NCBI GenBank assembly: GCA_016618085.1
Contig: JABLTG010000072.1
Location: 30,766-94,765 of the forward strand
Length of the DNA: 64,000 nt
Direction: 5' to 3'
Source of the DNA: Neovahlkampfia damariscottae
Taxonomy: Eukaryota > Heterolobosea > Selenaionea > Neovahlkampfiida > Neovahlkampfiidae
Below, piece by piece: positions 38,851 to 48,581 of this stretch (the stretch's first letter is position 1; every line of letters starts with the position of its first letter). The notes under the pieces are model-generated. The model made no database searches. It saw only the letters and a program-made list of their open reading frames with translations, and was not told the DNA's origin. A program made the position numbers and the translations under genes.

Positions 38851-41602
38851 ATGGACTCACTTATACCAGTAATTAACAAACTCCAAGATGTTTTTCATAG
38901 CGTAGGCATGTTAGACACTATTGACCTTCCACAAATTGCTGTGGTTGGAGCTCAAAGTTCTGGAAAATCCAGTGTATTAGAAAACATTGTAGGAAGAGAC
39001 TTTTTACCAAGAGGTAGGAGATTTTTATCCTAATTTTAATCATTTTAGGTTCTGGAATTGTCACAAGAAGACCTTTAGTCTTACAACTCAACACAGTTCC
39101 TCAAGACAAAGGAGGTAATTTTTTTTTTTTTTAATTTCTTTTTTTTTTCAATAGAATGGGCTGAATTTTTACACGCACCAAAGCAAAAGTTTACAGATTT
39201 TTCTGACGTAAGAGAAGAAATCTCAAGAGAAACAGAACGTTTAACAGGAAAAAATAAAGGTGTATCAGCTTTACCAATTCATTTGAAAGTCTACTCACCA
39301 AAGTAAGAAACTAAATTCATTTTAAAAACTATTTCAAAAAAAGTGTTTTAAATCTTACACTTATCGATCTTCCTGGATTAACAAAAGTTGCTATTGGTGA
39401 CCAACCAAAAGACATTGAAGACCAAATCAGAAAAATGATTTTACAATTCATCACCAAACCAAATTGTATTATTCTTGCTGTTTCACCTGCTAATGCTGAT
39501 ATTGCTAATTCAGATGCTTTAAAACTTGCTGCTGAAGTTGACAAAAGAGGAGTTAGAACTTTAGGTGTTTTAACAAAGATTGATTTAATGGATGAAGGAA
39601 CTGATGCTATGGATATCTTAAATGGAAAAGTTTATAACTTAAGAAGAGGCTTTATTGGTGTTGTAAACAGAGGTCAAAAAGATATAGTTAACAACAAACA
39701 AATTTCAAAGTCACTTGATGATGAAAAGAGATTCTTCCAACTTCATCCAATTTATAGTAATATCGCTAATAGATTAGGAACTGCTTTCTTATCCAAAACA
39801 CTTAACGCTGTAAGTTTTTTTTTTTTTTTAACTTTTGTTTTACAAAAGATTCTCTTAAATCATATTCGTGTTTGTTTACCAGATATCAAAAATAAAGTTC
39901 AAGCTTTAATGCTTCAAGCTCAACAAAGATTAGATACTTATGGTACACCTTTAGGAGAACAAAATATGTCACAAGGAGCTATGATTTTACAACTTGTTAC
40001 AAAATTCACTCAAACATACATTGATTGTATTGATGGTCGTGTTGTTAGTCAAAATCCAAATGAATTATTTGGTGGTGCACGTATCAACAGTATTTTCACA
40101 ACAAAATAGTAATTTTAAAAAAAAAAAAATTAAAAAACCCTTTTAGTACTCCAGCTTTGTTAAAAATGGATGCTTGTGAAAATTTGACTGATGAAGATAT
40201 TGGAAATTGTATCAGAAATGCAAAAGGACCTAGAACATCATTATTTGTTCCAGAAGCTGCTTTTGAAGTAAGAATCCACCAATACAACAACTTAACTTTC
40301 TATTTTTAGATGTTAGTAAAAAAACAAGTTAAGATTCTCCAAGATCCTTCACTCAGATGTGTTGATAAAGTATTTGATGAACTTACAACAATTGTTGATT
40401 TTTGTGATAAAGACTTAATTAGATTTCCAAACCTTCGTGAAAAGATCAAAGAATTTGTTATTCAATTACTCAGAGAATACACAGTACCATGCAAAACTTA
40501 TATTAGAGATATGATTGAAACTGAACAAGCTTATATCAATACAAATCATCCTGACTTTTTTGGAGGTGGTACTCAAGCAGTTCAATTAATTGAAAAAATG
40601 AGCACAGGACAACAACCAATTCCAAAAGTGGAAAATCAAAATTACAGTGCTAAAGGAAAAACACCACCAAAACCTTTACCACAACCAACACAGGTAATAT
40701 ATCCAAACACCTAAAATTAATCAACTAACCCTTCACATTTAATATTTTTTTATATTTCTTTTCCCCATTTGTTTGTAGAACAATTGCTGACAGTTTTTCC
40801 AGAACTCTGGTGATGATTGGCAAGATGTTTCACCTTATTCAACTCAAATGAAAAAATCAACAGGTAAAAAACCAGTTAAGAAAATGGTCAAAAAATTCAG
40901 AAAAGTAAATAAGCCAAAACAACAACAACAATTAAAACCACAAACTCAACAACAACAACAAAAGAAAAGGCATTCAGGTGCAAAAAAGAATAACTTCTTT
41001 TCAAACTTCTTCGGAGGATCACAACTTCAACAAGGAAATCTTCCTCCACCAGATGAAGACGTATTTGAAGAAGATGATGAAGATGAAGATGAAGTTGAAG
41101 AATATTTTGAAGAAGAAATTGTTTATGAAGATGAAGAAGAGGAAGATGAAGAATTTCAACCAATCCAAGTCCAAAAATCTGTCACACAGCAATATGTTCC
41201 GCAAATGAGTGAGGTTAGAATATAATCAAAAAACAGTTTTTTTTTTGAATTACAGATACTAACAATTTTGTTTAGAGTGAAATTTACCAAAAATCTTTTG
41301 AAGATAGAGAATCAAATGAAACAAATATTATCAAAGCACTCCTTCAATCATATTTTGCAATTGTTCGTAAAACTGTTAGTGACAGCACACCAAAGGCTGC
41401 AATGCACTTTTTAGTAAATAAAAGTAAAAAAGAACTTCAAAATGAACTTGTCAAGAACTTGTACAAAGAAGAATTATTCAATGAATTATTAAAAGAAAAT
41501 GACGATGTTGCTGCAAAAAGAAAAGCAACTCAAAAAATGCTTGAAGTTCTTCAAAAAGCAAATCAAATTATTAATGAAGTCAGAGATTTGAAAATTCAAT
41601 AA
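38851..41602 (+). CDS. Dynamin-related GTPase (Drp1/Vps1 type)
   Basis: About eight exons. GTPase domain: P-loop [20 protein letters not shown], switch region [10 protein letters not shown], DxxG in [16 protein letters not shown], TKxD in [19 protein letters not shown], and [10 protein letters not shown]. Middle and GED domains follow ([20 protein letters not shown]), with no PH or Pro-rich domain. Dynamins of this type divide mitochondria or peroxisomes or act in endosome fission. Between middle domain and GED an insert is rich in Gln, Lys and Asp/Glu and holds a long acidic run ([20 protein letters not shown]). One intron of about 106 nt before this insert is by far the longest in the gene. 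Confidence 0.95.
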
Positions 41603-41618
41603 ATTATATTTTAGTTCA

Positions 41619-42613
41619 TTAATTATGTTTTTTTATCCAATCAGAAATATCATCAAAAACTTGATCTTTTGAAGGTTCCCAGAAAATATCATGATATTGA
41701 TCTTTATAGATTTTAAGTTCTTTATCTTTTTGTGGTGACTTTTTCATTAACAATTTTGCTCCTTCAATATCACAAACAAAATCCTTATCTCCAAACACAA
41801 TAAAAAGTGGGAGATCAATTTCATGTAAATTTTTTTCGAGATCTAAAAATCCTTCTTGTAATGCTAATCCTGTTCCAATTCTCATACTTCCAGTATAGTT
41901 ATGTTCGTCTCTATGGAATTCCTCATGAACCTCTTTGATTTGACTGGTGAATAAAATTTTAAAGATTTTGAGATTCTTACGTTGCATTATCACTAAAAGG
42001 AATCAATGGATATGTTGGAGAAACAAAGTTAATCATATGTGCAATGGTAGTAACAAATCCATTTGGTTTTTCTTTTGGTGAGATTAAAGGACCAATTAAA
42101 ATTGTTCCATCAAATAAATCTTTTGATTTTCGAATTGTTTGCAGATTCAATAAACCTCCCATTGAATATCCCACAAGAAACATCTTCATATCTTTTTTTA
42201 CATATTTTTTTTTACAATCTTGTGAATATTCAATAATATCCTGAACACAAAGTTTTGTGTCATCAACAAAACCTTTGAATGATAAGTTAAACAAAAAAAC
42301 CTGGTAATCCATCAGAAAATCCATGTCCAATGTGGTCAATTGAACAAACACAAGCATCTAACTTATTTACTAAATGTAACATAAAAGGAAATTCTCTTGA
42401 TGAATAAGCTGCCAATCCATGAAGAAACACGACAATACAACTATAATCTTTGTCCAAAGGAAACATTTGTTGGGTATAAAGTGTTGTAGGTTCTCCATCT
42501 CTGATACTGGAAGAAGTAAAGATTTCTTCTGAATGTTTGATGGTTTTTAAATCATCTTTTTTTGGGTGAATATCTGGAACTGTAGCTCTCTTCTTTGTAG
42601 CAGACTCAAACAT
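41619..42613 (-). CDS. Monoacylglycerol-lipase-like alpha/beta hydrolase
   Basis: Three exons; introns of 28 nt (about 42276-42303) and 37 nt (about 41941-41979). It has the Hydrolase_4 pattern of MGL/lysophospholipase: VVFLHGLAAYSSREFPFMLH, IDHIGHGFSDGLPG, nucleophile elbow VGYSMGGLLNLQTI, acid near LFIVFGDKDFVCDIEGAKLL and His near IYKDQYHDIFWEP. It hydrolyses monoacylglycerols or related lipids. The 28-nt intron is the shortest one I could fix in this window. The N-terminal 40 residues have no similarity. It ends 17 bp from the dynamin stop in convergent orientation. Confidence 0.9.
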
Positions 42614-42695
42614 TTGTTTATTGGTTTCTAAAAATAAAAATGAGTTTGATTGGACATATTGTTCTTGTTATTTTTCCGTTGTTTGGCATCATCAA

Positions 42696-43406
42696 ATGGG
42701 TAACGAACAAAGTTTTGAAAGTGAGCATACAGAAGTTAATTTGACAAAAGAAAAATTGAAAAATTATAAAAGATTGACCAAAGAAGCTTGTAAGAAAAAA
42801 AAATAAATTAAATAATACCACAGTGTCTTCTTCTGACATCAAAAAGTTGTAATAATTCAAAATTTTAATTTAATGTGCAAGATATAAATTATGGTACGAG
42901 TTATATCCTTCTGGATCAGCAACAAAAGAAGAATTCAAATCTTTTGCAACAAAAAGTAAAAATGACAAAATTTTATACAAAAATTAGGTCTTCCTGATGT
43001 ACCACAAGATGATTCTGTTGAATATTTATTCTCTTCAATGGATTTAGATAAAGATGGACACATAACTTTTTTGGAATTTTTGATTTACCAAAGTGTAACA
43101 TGTCCAACCTCCAATATCATCGACACTGAAGAATTAATCAAATGTGAGCATTAATTTCTATTTTAATATGAAATAGTAACATTTATTTACTTTGATGAAA
43201 ATGGTGATGGAATTATAACTATTCCAGAATTAAGACGTTGTTTTGTGAAAATGTTCAAAGCTGCTGGTGAAGTAAAAACTAGTTTAGAAATTGAAGATAG
43301 AATTCAAGAGGTAATGAAAATTTCTGACACAAATCATGATCAAAAAATATCTCATGAAGAGTTCATGAAAGCATTTCAAAAAAATCCAAAAATTTTAATT
43401 GCATAA
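42696..43406 (+). CDS. Neuronal-calcium-sensor/calcineurin-B-like EF-hand protein
   Basis: Five exons; four introns of about 31-36 nt. It starts MGNEQSFESE with Gly2 as a myristoylation site. An LSSSDIKKYKLWYELYPSG segment resembles the first, unpaired EF region of recoverin-type sensors. Then EF-hands: DLDKDGHITFLEF, DENGDGIITIPEL and DTNHDQKISHEEF. The short exon coding LSSSDIKKY is needed for the family pattern. It likely switches a membrane-bound target in response to calcium. The next gene ends 7 bp away in convergent orientation. Confidence 0.88.
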
Positions 43407-43412
43407 TAAACT

Positions 43413-44572
43413 TTAATGTTGACAAGATATTTGCACATCAGAGAATTCAATTTTTAAATCTATTTTTTTTACATTTTTGTTGAAATAAAAATTCCTAAAA
43501 TCAAAAATATTTTCATTCATTTTTTCAAAATTGGTAAAAATTGATCTCATGGTTAAATTTACATGTGCGTTGTTGAATGAACTTAAAAAAAATGTTTTCA
43601 CTCTATGTTGATCATAATCTTCAATTTTTTCTAAAAATTTCGATTTTAAGAAACTAGATGCTTTGTGAGGATCTTGTGAATGAAAATCATCAAAAATTTG
43701 ATTCAAATTGAAATTTTGAAGTTTTTCAGAAAATGAATCAATATTTGTGAATAATAATACAATTTTTGTATCTACAAAAAATTTAGAATTTACAATTCCA
43801 TCAAAAAGATTCAAATCTTCAATCAATGAATTTGTACATGATTGAACATCATTTTCAAAGACTGATGAAATGGAAGTGACAAAAATTAATAAATTTACTT
43901 CATCAAAAATATGAATCCACTTCTTTCTTTCACCCTTTCCACCATTCACATCAAACAGTTTGACGTTCTTTTTGTTAAAAAAGAAATCAAATTTTTTCAA
44001 GATGTTAATATTTGATTTTGTGTATAATAAATCATCATTTGAAGGTAAATAATTGTTACAATAGAAATATTCAAATCCTCTCTTTAAAAAAATTGGTTGA
44101 AAAAATTTTGAAGTTTGATTTTTTTGAACAATTGATTCTTCAAAAAATCGTTTGGCAATTGGAAGAAAATCTTGAAAATTTTTTTCAATACTGCAATAGT
44201 TTTCTTTTGCTAGTATATCATTAAGTTTTGATAAATCAGTTTCAAGATTTTTGTCATTGTATTCGCAGAGATTATCATTTAAGTATAAATTTAATTGAAA
44301 CATTGATGACAAAATATTTTGAAGAATAAGTTTTTTGAAGAAGCGTTTTTCATCAATACTATATGATTTTGAACCTATTTCGTTTGATATCTGTTTGAAA
44401 ATTGTCGACTTTCCAGTATTCAAAGAGCCTGTAGATTTTTAATTTTTTAAGATGTTTATTTACCTAAAATAACAACTTTGTAGTCTTCCTGTGGAGGATC
44501 AGGTTCTTTTGAATCAAATACAAAGTTTTTTTCTTTATGTTTCAAACTCTTCAGCACAAATTTATTGCCCAT
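43413..44572 (-). CDS. Divergent heterotrimeric G-alpha-like protein
   Basis: Two exons; one intron at about 44433-44467. It starts MGNKFVLKSL (myristoylation-type) and the P-loop is split by the intron: LGSLNTGKSTIFKQI. The G-alpha frame is clear in RKKWIHIFDEVNLLIFV and in the helical domain. But switch I reads DDLLYTKSNINI where DVLRxRVKTTGI is expected, switch II reads DVNGGKGERKKW where the catalytic Gln is expected, and NKxD reads TNID. The TCAT box reads LSSFNNA. The protein keeps only the phosphate loop, so nucleotide hydrolysis and probably tight GTP binding are lost. Its role may be scaffold-like. Confidence 0.85.
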
Positions 44573-44785
44573 TCGTTTGTTATTGGCCAATGCAATCAAG
44601 GAAGTTCAAATTAGGAAGGTCAAATTTCTCCTTTCTATTTTTAAACTTTTTCCAACGACTAGTTTTGTATTTTGAAATAAGTAAAAAAATGAGAAATTAT
44701 CATTGAACTATCAGATACTTTTTCGTTCCAATTGTTAAAAATCAATCCGATTGGTCAGTAATCAATCAAACTTGTCAATAGAAGC

Positions 44786-46780
44786 ATGAGTGGAAAAGCG
44801 TTTATCTGTTTCTTCACACTTTTATTTATGCTCAGTCAAATATCAGCTGTTCCAGTTGACTGTATTTCTGCAGCCCAAGTTCTTTCAGAAGATACAGAGG
44901 AATTTTTATTTGCTGAGTCCTTAGGATTACATTATGTTGGTGGAGGTCGTGGATCACAACCAATTATCAACGTAGCTCACAAACCAGTCTTTACAAATAT
45001 TCAAATCCCATATATGGATTTAGCTACACAGTTACAACAAAAATTTCTTGCAAACATTTTATTACACAGACGTTTTGACAACAGTCCTTGCTCTGATAAA
45101 AAAGTTTGTGAATATAACTGTGCTTCTATTTTTCCAAAGTGCTCAGGACAACATGGCTTTATTGATTTTACAACACAATATAACCAAGATGTACAACAGC
45201 AACTTGCTTATAACTGGGTTTGTAAAAAGAATCTTTTTTCTTCAACAAACCAAAAAACAAGTTATTTTTCAATTATATTTAGGGTTCTTGTTTCTTCAGT
45301 CACAGATCTTTCAGAAACAGATTTTGAAGCTGAAATTCCAAACGCTGATGTCACCAACTATGATAATTTATTTATTGATTGGAATGAGAATAAAGGAATA
45401 AATGGAAATGTTATAGCTGTACTTAGAGCTTTAGAACTTTATAAAGAAGGTTTGAAAGGTTTCCTTTTGTTATGTTCAGAAGAAGCAAATGGATTCACTG
45501 ATATCGAAACAAAATTAGATGAATATGAAACTGAAGCAAGGGAAACAGTTGATAGTAAAAATCAATATGTTATCAATTCAGATTCAACCGCTTCAGCTCA
45601 ACAACGAGTTGATAATTGGGGAAAATTGGCAAAAGCAATCACAAATGTTGCAAACAAAGCAAAAACAAGTGGTATGTCAATGGCTTCATTTAAGACAGCA
45701 TTTACAATTAAAGACAACAAGGCTACAAGATTTAGTAAATTTAATGCAAAATCATTTATTGATAAACGTAGTTTTTCATTAATTGCAAATTCACTTGGTA
45801 AAAAAGGAAAGAATGATGGAAATTTGAAAGAAAATGATTATTATCAACGTGTTGTCCTTTATAATCAACTTAAACAATCTTTAAGAAATTCATTTATTGA
45901 AATGGTACAAGGAAACTCAGAACAAAGAGATTTTTGTCAATGTTCAGATTACAACAGATTCTTCAAATTTTTCAATGATATTCCCTCATCAGTTGCACTT
46001 GGTACATATGGAATTGACCAAAATCAACTTGGATTTCAATATGATTACTACCAAAATTTTGAAAATATTTGCAGATCTAAATGTCCAACATCATCAAAAT
46101 GTGAAAATAATGGAATTAAAAAAAAGACAGGAATTTGTTCCTACAACTTATTTGATATAAACATTGTTCAAAATCAACAATATCCAATCAAAATGAAAAG
46201 AAATGAAGCGTTGAAATTTGAAATGGGAGGAAATGATGTTTACGTTTTGCTTTCAACTGGAACAGCAATCAATTCAGTAGTTTATAGAATTGTTTTAGGA
46301 GGTTGGGGTAATACAAAATCATCGATTTCCATTGGCAAAGTGGGCGAATCTGGAACATTTGTTCATTCATCCACACTCAAAACTGTAAATTCCTCTCCAT
46401 TTGATTTGCATGAACCTATTTGGATCACTTTTTATATGAATGAAATTAAAGTTGGTAGATCAAATTTTGTTGGTAGTGGAGAGATAATGTCTCAAAAATT
46501 GTCATCCAAAAGATTGTATACCTTCCCGACTCATGTTGGATTTGGAAAGCATTCAAGTGCTCCAAGATGTGATATTGTTAATGCAAGATTCGAACCTTGC
46601 TCTGGTAATGGTAAAAAATTAGGTTCATTCAAATGCAAATGTGCAAAAAACTTTTTTGGATCTTTGTGTGAGAAGAAGAAAAAAATTCCATCAAACAAAA
46701 CTATCACCAGAAACAAAACAGTTTTTGTCACAAACAAATTTGTTTCAAAAAAATATAAAAAAAAAATCTCAAGACGTTGA
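44786..46780 (+). CDS. Secreted protein with FAMeT-like and EGF-like domains
   Basis: 664 residues, treated as one exon. A signal peptide (MSGKAFICFFTLLFMLSQISA) precedes a long helical and Cys-bearing N-terminal part that I do not recognise. A farnesoic-acid O-methyltransferase-like (Methyltransf_FA/DUF3421-related) sandwich follows at about 460-590 (LKFEMGGNDVYVLLSTG, VYRIVLGGWGNTKSSISIG). At the end an EGF-like segment (CSGNGKKLGSFKCKCAKNFF, GSLCE) and a basic tail. No C-terminal membrane helix is seen. Such domains often act in lectin-like binding. An intron-like segment inside (45220-45292) cannot be spliced in frame. ATTGG at 44750-44754 is 31 nt upstream. Confidence 0.72.
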   Translation: MSGKAFICFFTLLFMLSQISAVPVDCISAAQVLSEDTEEFLFAESLGLHYVGGGRGSQPIINVAHKPVFTNIQIPYMDLATQLQQKFLANILLHRRFDNSPCSDKKVCEYNCASIFPKCSGQHGFIDFTTQYNQDVQQQLAYNWVCKKNLFSSTNQKTSYFSIIFRVLVSSVTDLSETDFEAEIPNADVTNYDNLFIDWNENKGINGNVIAVLRALELYKEGLKGFLLLCSEEANGFTDIETKLDEYETEARETVDSKNQYVINSDSTASAQQRVDNWGKLAKAITNVANKAKTSGMSMASFKTAFTIKDNKATRFSKFNAKSFIDKRSFSLIANSLGKKGKNDGNLKENDYYQRVVLYNQLKQSLRNSFIEMVQGNSEQRDFCQCSDYNRFFKFFNDIPSSVALGTYGIDQNQLGFQYDYYQNFENICRSKCPTSSKCENNGIKKKTGICSYNLFDINIVQNQQYPIKMKRNEALKFEMGGNDVYVLLSTGTAINSVVYRIVLGGWGNTKSSISIGKVGESGTFVHSSTLKTVNSSPFDLHEPIWITFYMNEIKVGRSNFVGSGEIMSQKLSSKRLYTFPTHVGFGKHSSAPRCDIVNARFEPCSGNGKKLGSFKCKCAKNFFGSLCEKKKKIPSNKTITRNKTVFVTNKFVSKKYKKKISRR

Positions 46781-46910
46781 AATAAAATATTTTAATTTTG
46801 AAAGATAACAATGGGACAAAATTTATTTTGTTTTTATTCAAATTTCATATTATTGGTTAGAATTCATCCAATCAAATCACTTAACGGTTTCGCGCTCAAC
46901 AAAACTAACC

Positions 46911-48560
46911 ATGAACGTACAAGCAAGAGACTTAAAATTACCTGATAAACTGACACATTTATGGAATATAAACGGTACTACAAGTTCAGAAAGAGAAAAT
47001 AAAAAAGCTGAACTCATTGAACTTATCAACACATTTGTTGCAGAAGAAATTATCAAACAAGAACAAGTACAAGAAGAATATGAAGACAACATTTTACTTG
47101 AAAGAAAGAACATTGAAAATTTACACATGATTCTTGGCATGAAACATGTCCTTCCAAACCTTGATGGAAAGAATCTTTTAGAAAAAATAAACTTGGTCAG
47201 ATCTGAAAAAGAAGATTTAATCAGAATTAAAAAAGACAGAGAACATGAAAAAAAAGTACTTCTTGAACAAATTATCATCATATGTAATGAAATAGACCTT
47301 GTAGAAGATTTAGAAAAATTCAATTCATTGCCAGATGACCTTAGTATTGAAATTATAAAATACTTGAAAGAATCATTCAAAGTCGTCCAAGAAAAGAAAG
47401 ACAGCAGAAAAAATGACGTCAATGCAATATCCAAAGAAATTTTCTATCTTTTCAAAATTTTAGGTGAAAACAAAGATACTTCTTCATACATCACTCATGA
47501 ACAAAAAACAAAAAGTTTTTCCATTTCAGAAATAGATGATATTTTATGGAATCCAAGTGATCATGAAAGAATTCCATTGAACCAGTCATTTTTGAATGCA
47601 ATTGTTGAAAGAAGAGATCAATTGAAACTTGAATATACAAATAGATTAACATTTATCAAAGAGATATTAAGAGAAATTGAAAATCTTTATCAAAAACTTC
47701 AAATTCCAGTCGAAGATCAAATCAATACAAAAGATCCAAATTGGGAAAATCCAACAAAGAAAACAATGAGACAATTAGAACAATTATTCACACAATTAGA
47801 AGAGAGAAAGAAATTATTGTTAAAGGAATTCATTTCAAATGCATTATCTGAATTGGAAAATCTTCGTGAGGAATTAGGATTAGAAGAAGAAGAAGAAATT
47901 TATGATGAAGATGATAATATTTATTATGGAATGCTTGAACAAGAAGTTGATAGATTACAAAAGTGTAAAGAAGAATTTCATGGTATTAAATCATCAATCT
48001 CAAAAATTGAAGATTTAAAGAAAGATCTTAAAGAAGTTAATCAATCAGTTTATGATCCAAATAGATATAAAGATTCAAAGAGATTGTTTAGAGAAGAAGG
48101 AATTCGTAAAAGAGCAAAAGCATTGCCAACTTTAACAGCTCAAATTAAAGGTCGAATCATTGAATTTGAAAAGAAACATGATGTTCCAATTTATTTTGGA
48201 AATGAAAAGTATTTAACAATTATAGAAGCTTATGAAACTGAACTTGCAGAATCAGCTCCAAAAAGAACATCCATTATCAATCGAACTTCATCTGATTTCT
48301 CTTCAAGTTCATCATTGAATTCAACAATGACTAGTTCAAAGTACAAAACACCAAATTCAAAATTAAGAACAACAAAGACAACAACTTCTTCATCAGTTCA
48401 AAGACCTGCAACTACAACTAAAGTAGGTGTCACAAAGACACTTTCTTCAGCTAGAAAAGAAAGATTTGCAAAAACTCCAACATCGTTAAATAAAACAATC
48501 GGTGGAGGTGTGAGCACACTTGGTTCACAAAAAAAACCATTAAAAGATCGAAATTTGTAA
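46911..48560 (+). CDS. MAP65/PRC1/Ase1 microtubule-bundling protein
   Basis: Single exon, 549 residues. It is mostly coiled coil and matches the family in the conserved C-terminal block: DPNRYKDSKRLFREEGIRKR, LPTLTAQIKGRIIEFEKKHD, VPIYFGNEKYLTIIEAYE, followed by a Ser/Thr/Lys-rich tail that binds microtubules and is usually phosphorylated by CDK or Aurora kinases. The family cross-links antiparallel microtubules in the spindle midzone. An acidic run (EEEEEIYDEDDN) interrupts the spectrin-like part. CCAAT at 46868-46872 is 38 nt upstream. It ends 21 bp from the convergent DENN gene. Confidence 0.92.
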   Translation: MNVQARDLKLPDKLTHLWNINGTTSSERENKKAELIELINTFVAEEIIKQEQVQEEYEDNILLERKNIENLHMILGMKHVLPNLDGKNLLEKINLVRSEKEDLIRIKKDREHEKKVLLEQIIIICNEIDLVEDLEKFNSLPDDLSIEIIKYLKESFKVVQEKKDSRKNDVNAISKEIFYLFKILGENKDTSSYITHEQKTKSFSISEIDDILWNPSDHERIPLNQSFLNAIVERRDQLKLEYTNRLTFIKEILREIENLYQKLQIPVEDQINTKDPNWENPTKKTMRQLEQLFTQLEERKKLLLKEFISNALSELENLREELGLEEEEEIYDEDDNIYYGMLEQEVDRLQKCKEEFHGIKSSISKIEDLKKDLKEVNQSVYDPNRYKDSKRLFREEGIRKRAKALPTLTAQIKGRIIEFEKKHDVPIYFGNEKYLTIIEAYETELAESAPKRTSIINRTSSDFSSSSSLNSTMTSSKYKTPNSKLRTTKTTTSSSVQRPATTTKVGVTKTLSSARKERFAKTPTSLNKTIGGGVSTLGSQKKPLKDRNL

Positions 48561-48581
48561 ATAAAAATATTCATTCTTTTT

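Noticed and set aside
45220-45292. A GT...TTTAG segment in the EGF-like gene that looks like an intron
   Set aside because: Neither donor (GTTTGT or GTAAAA) keeps the reading frame with the TTTAG acceptor, while the unspliced frame is open throughout, so I treat it as coding.
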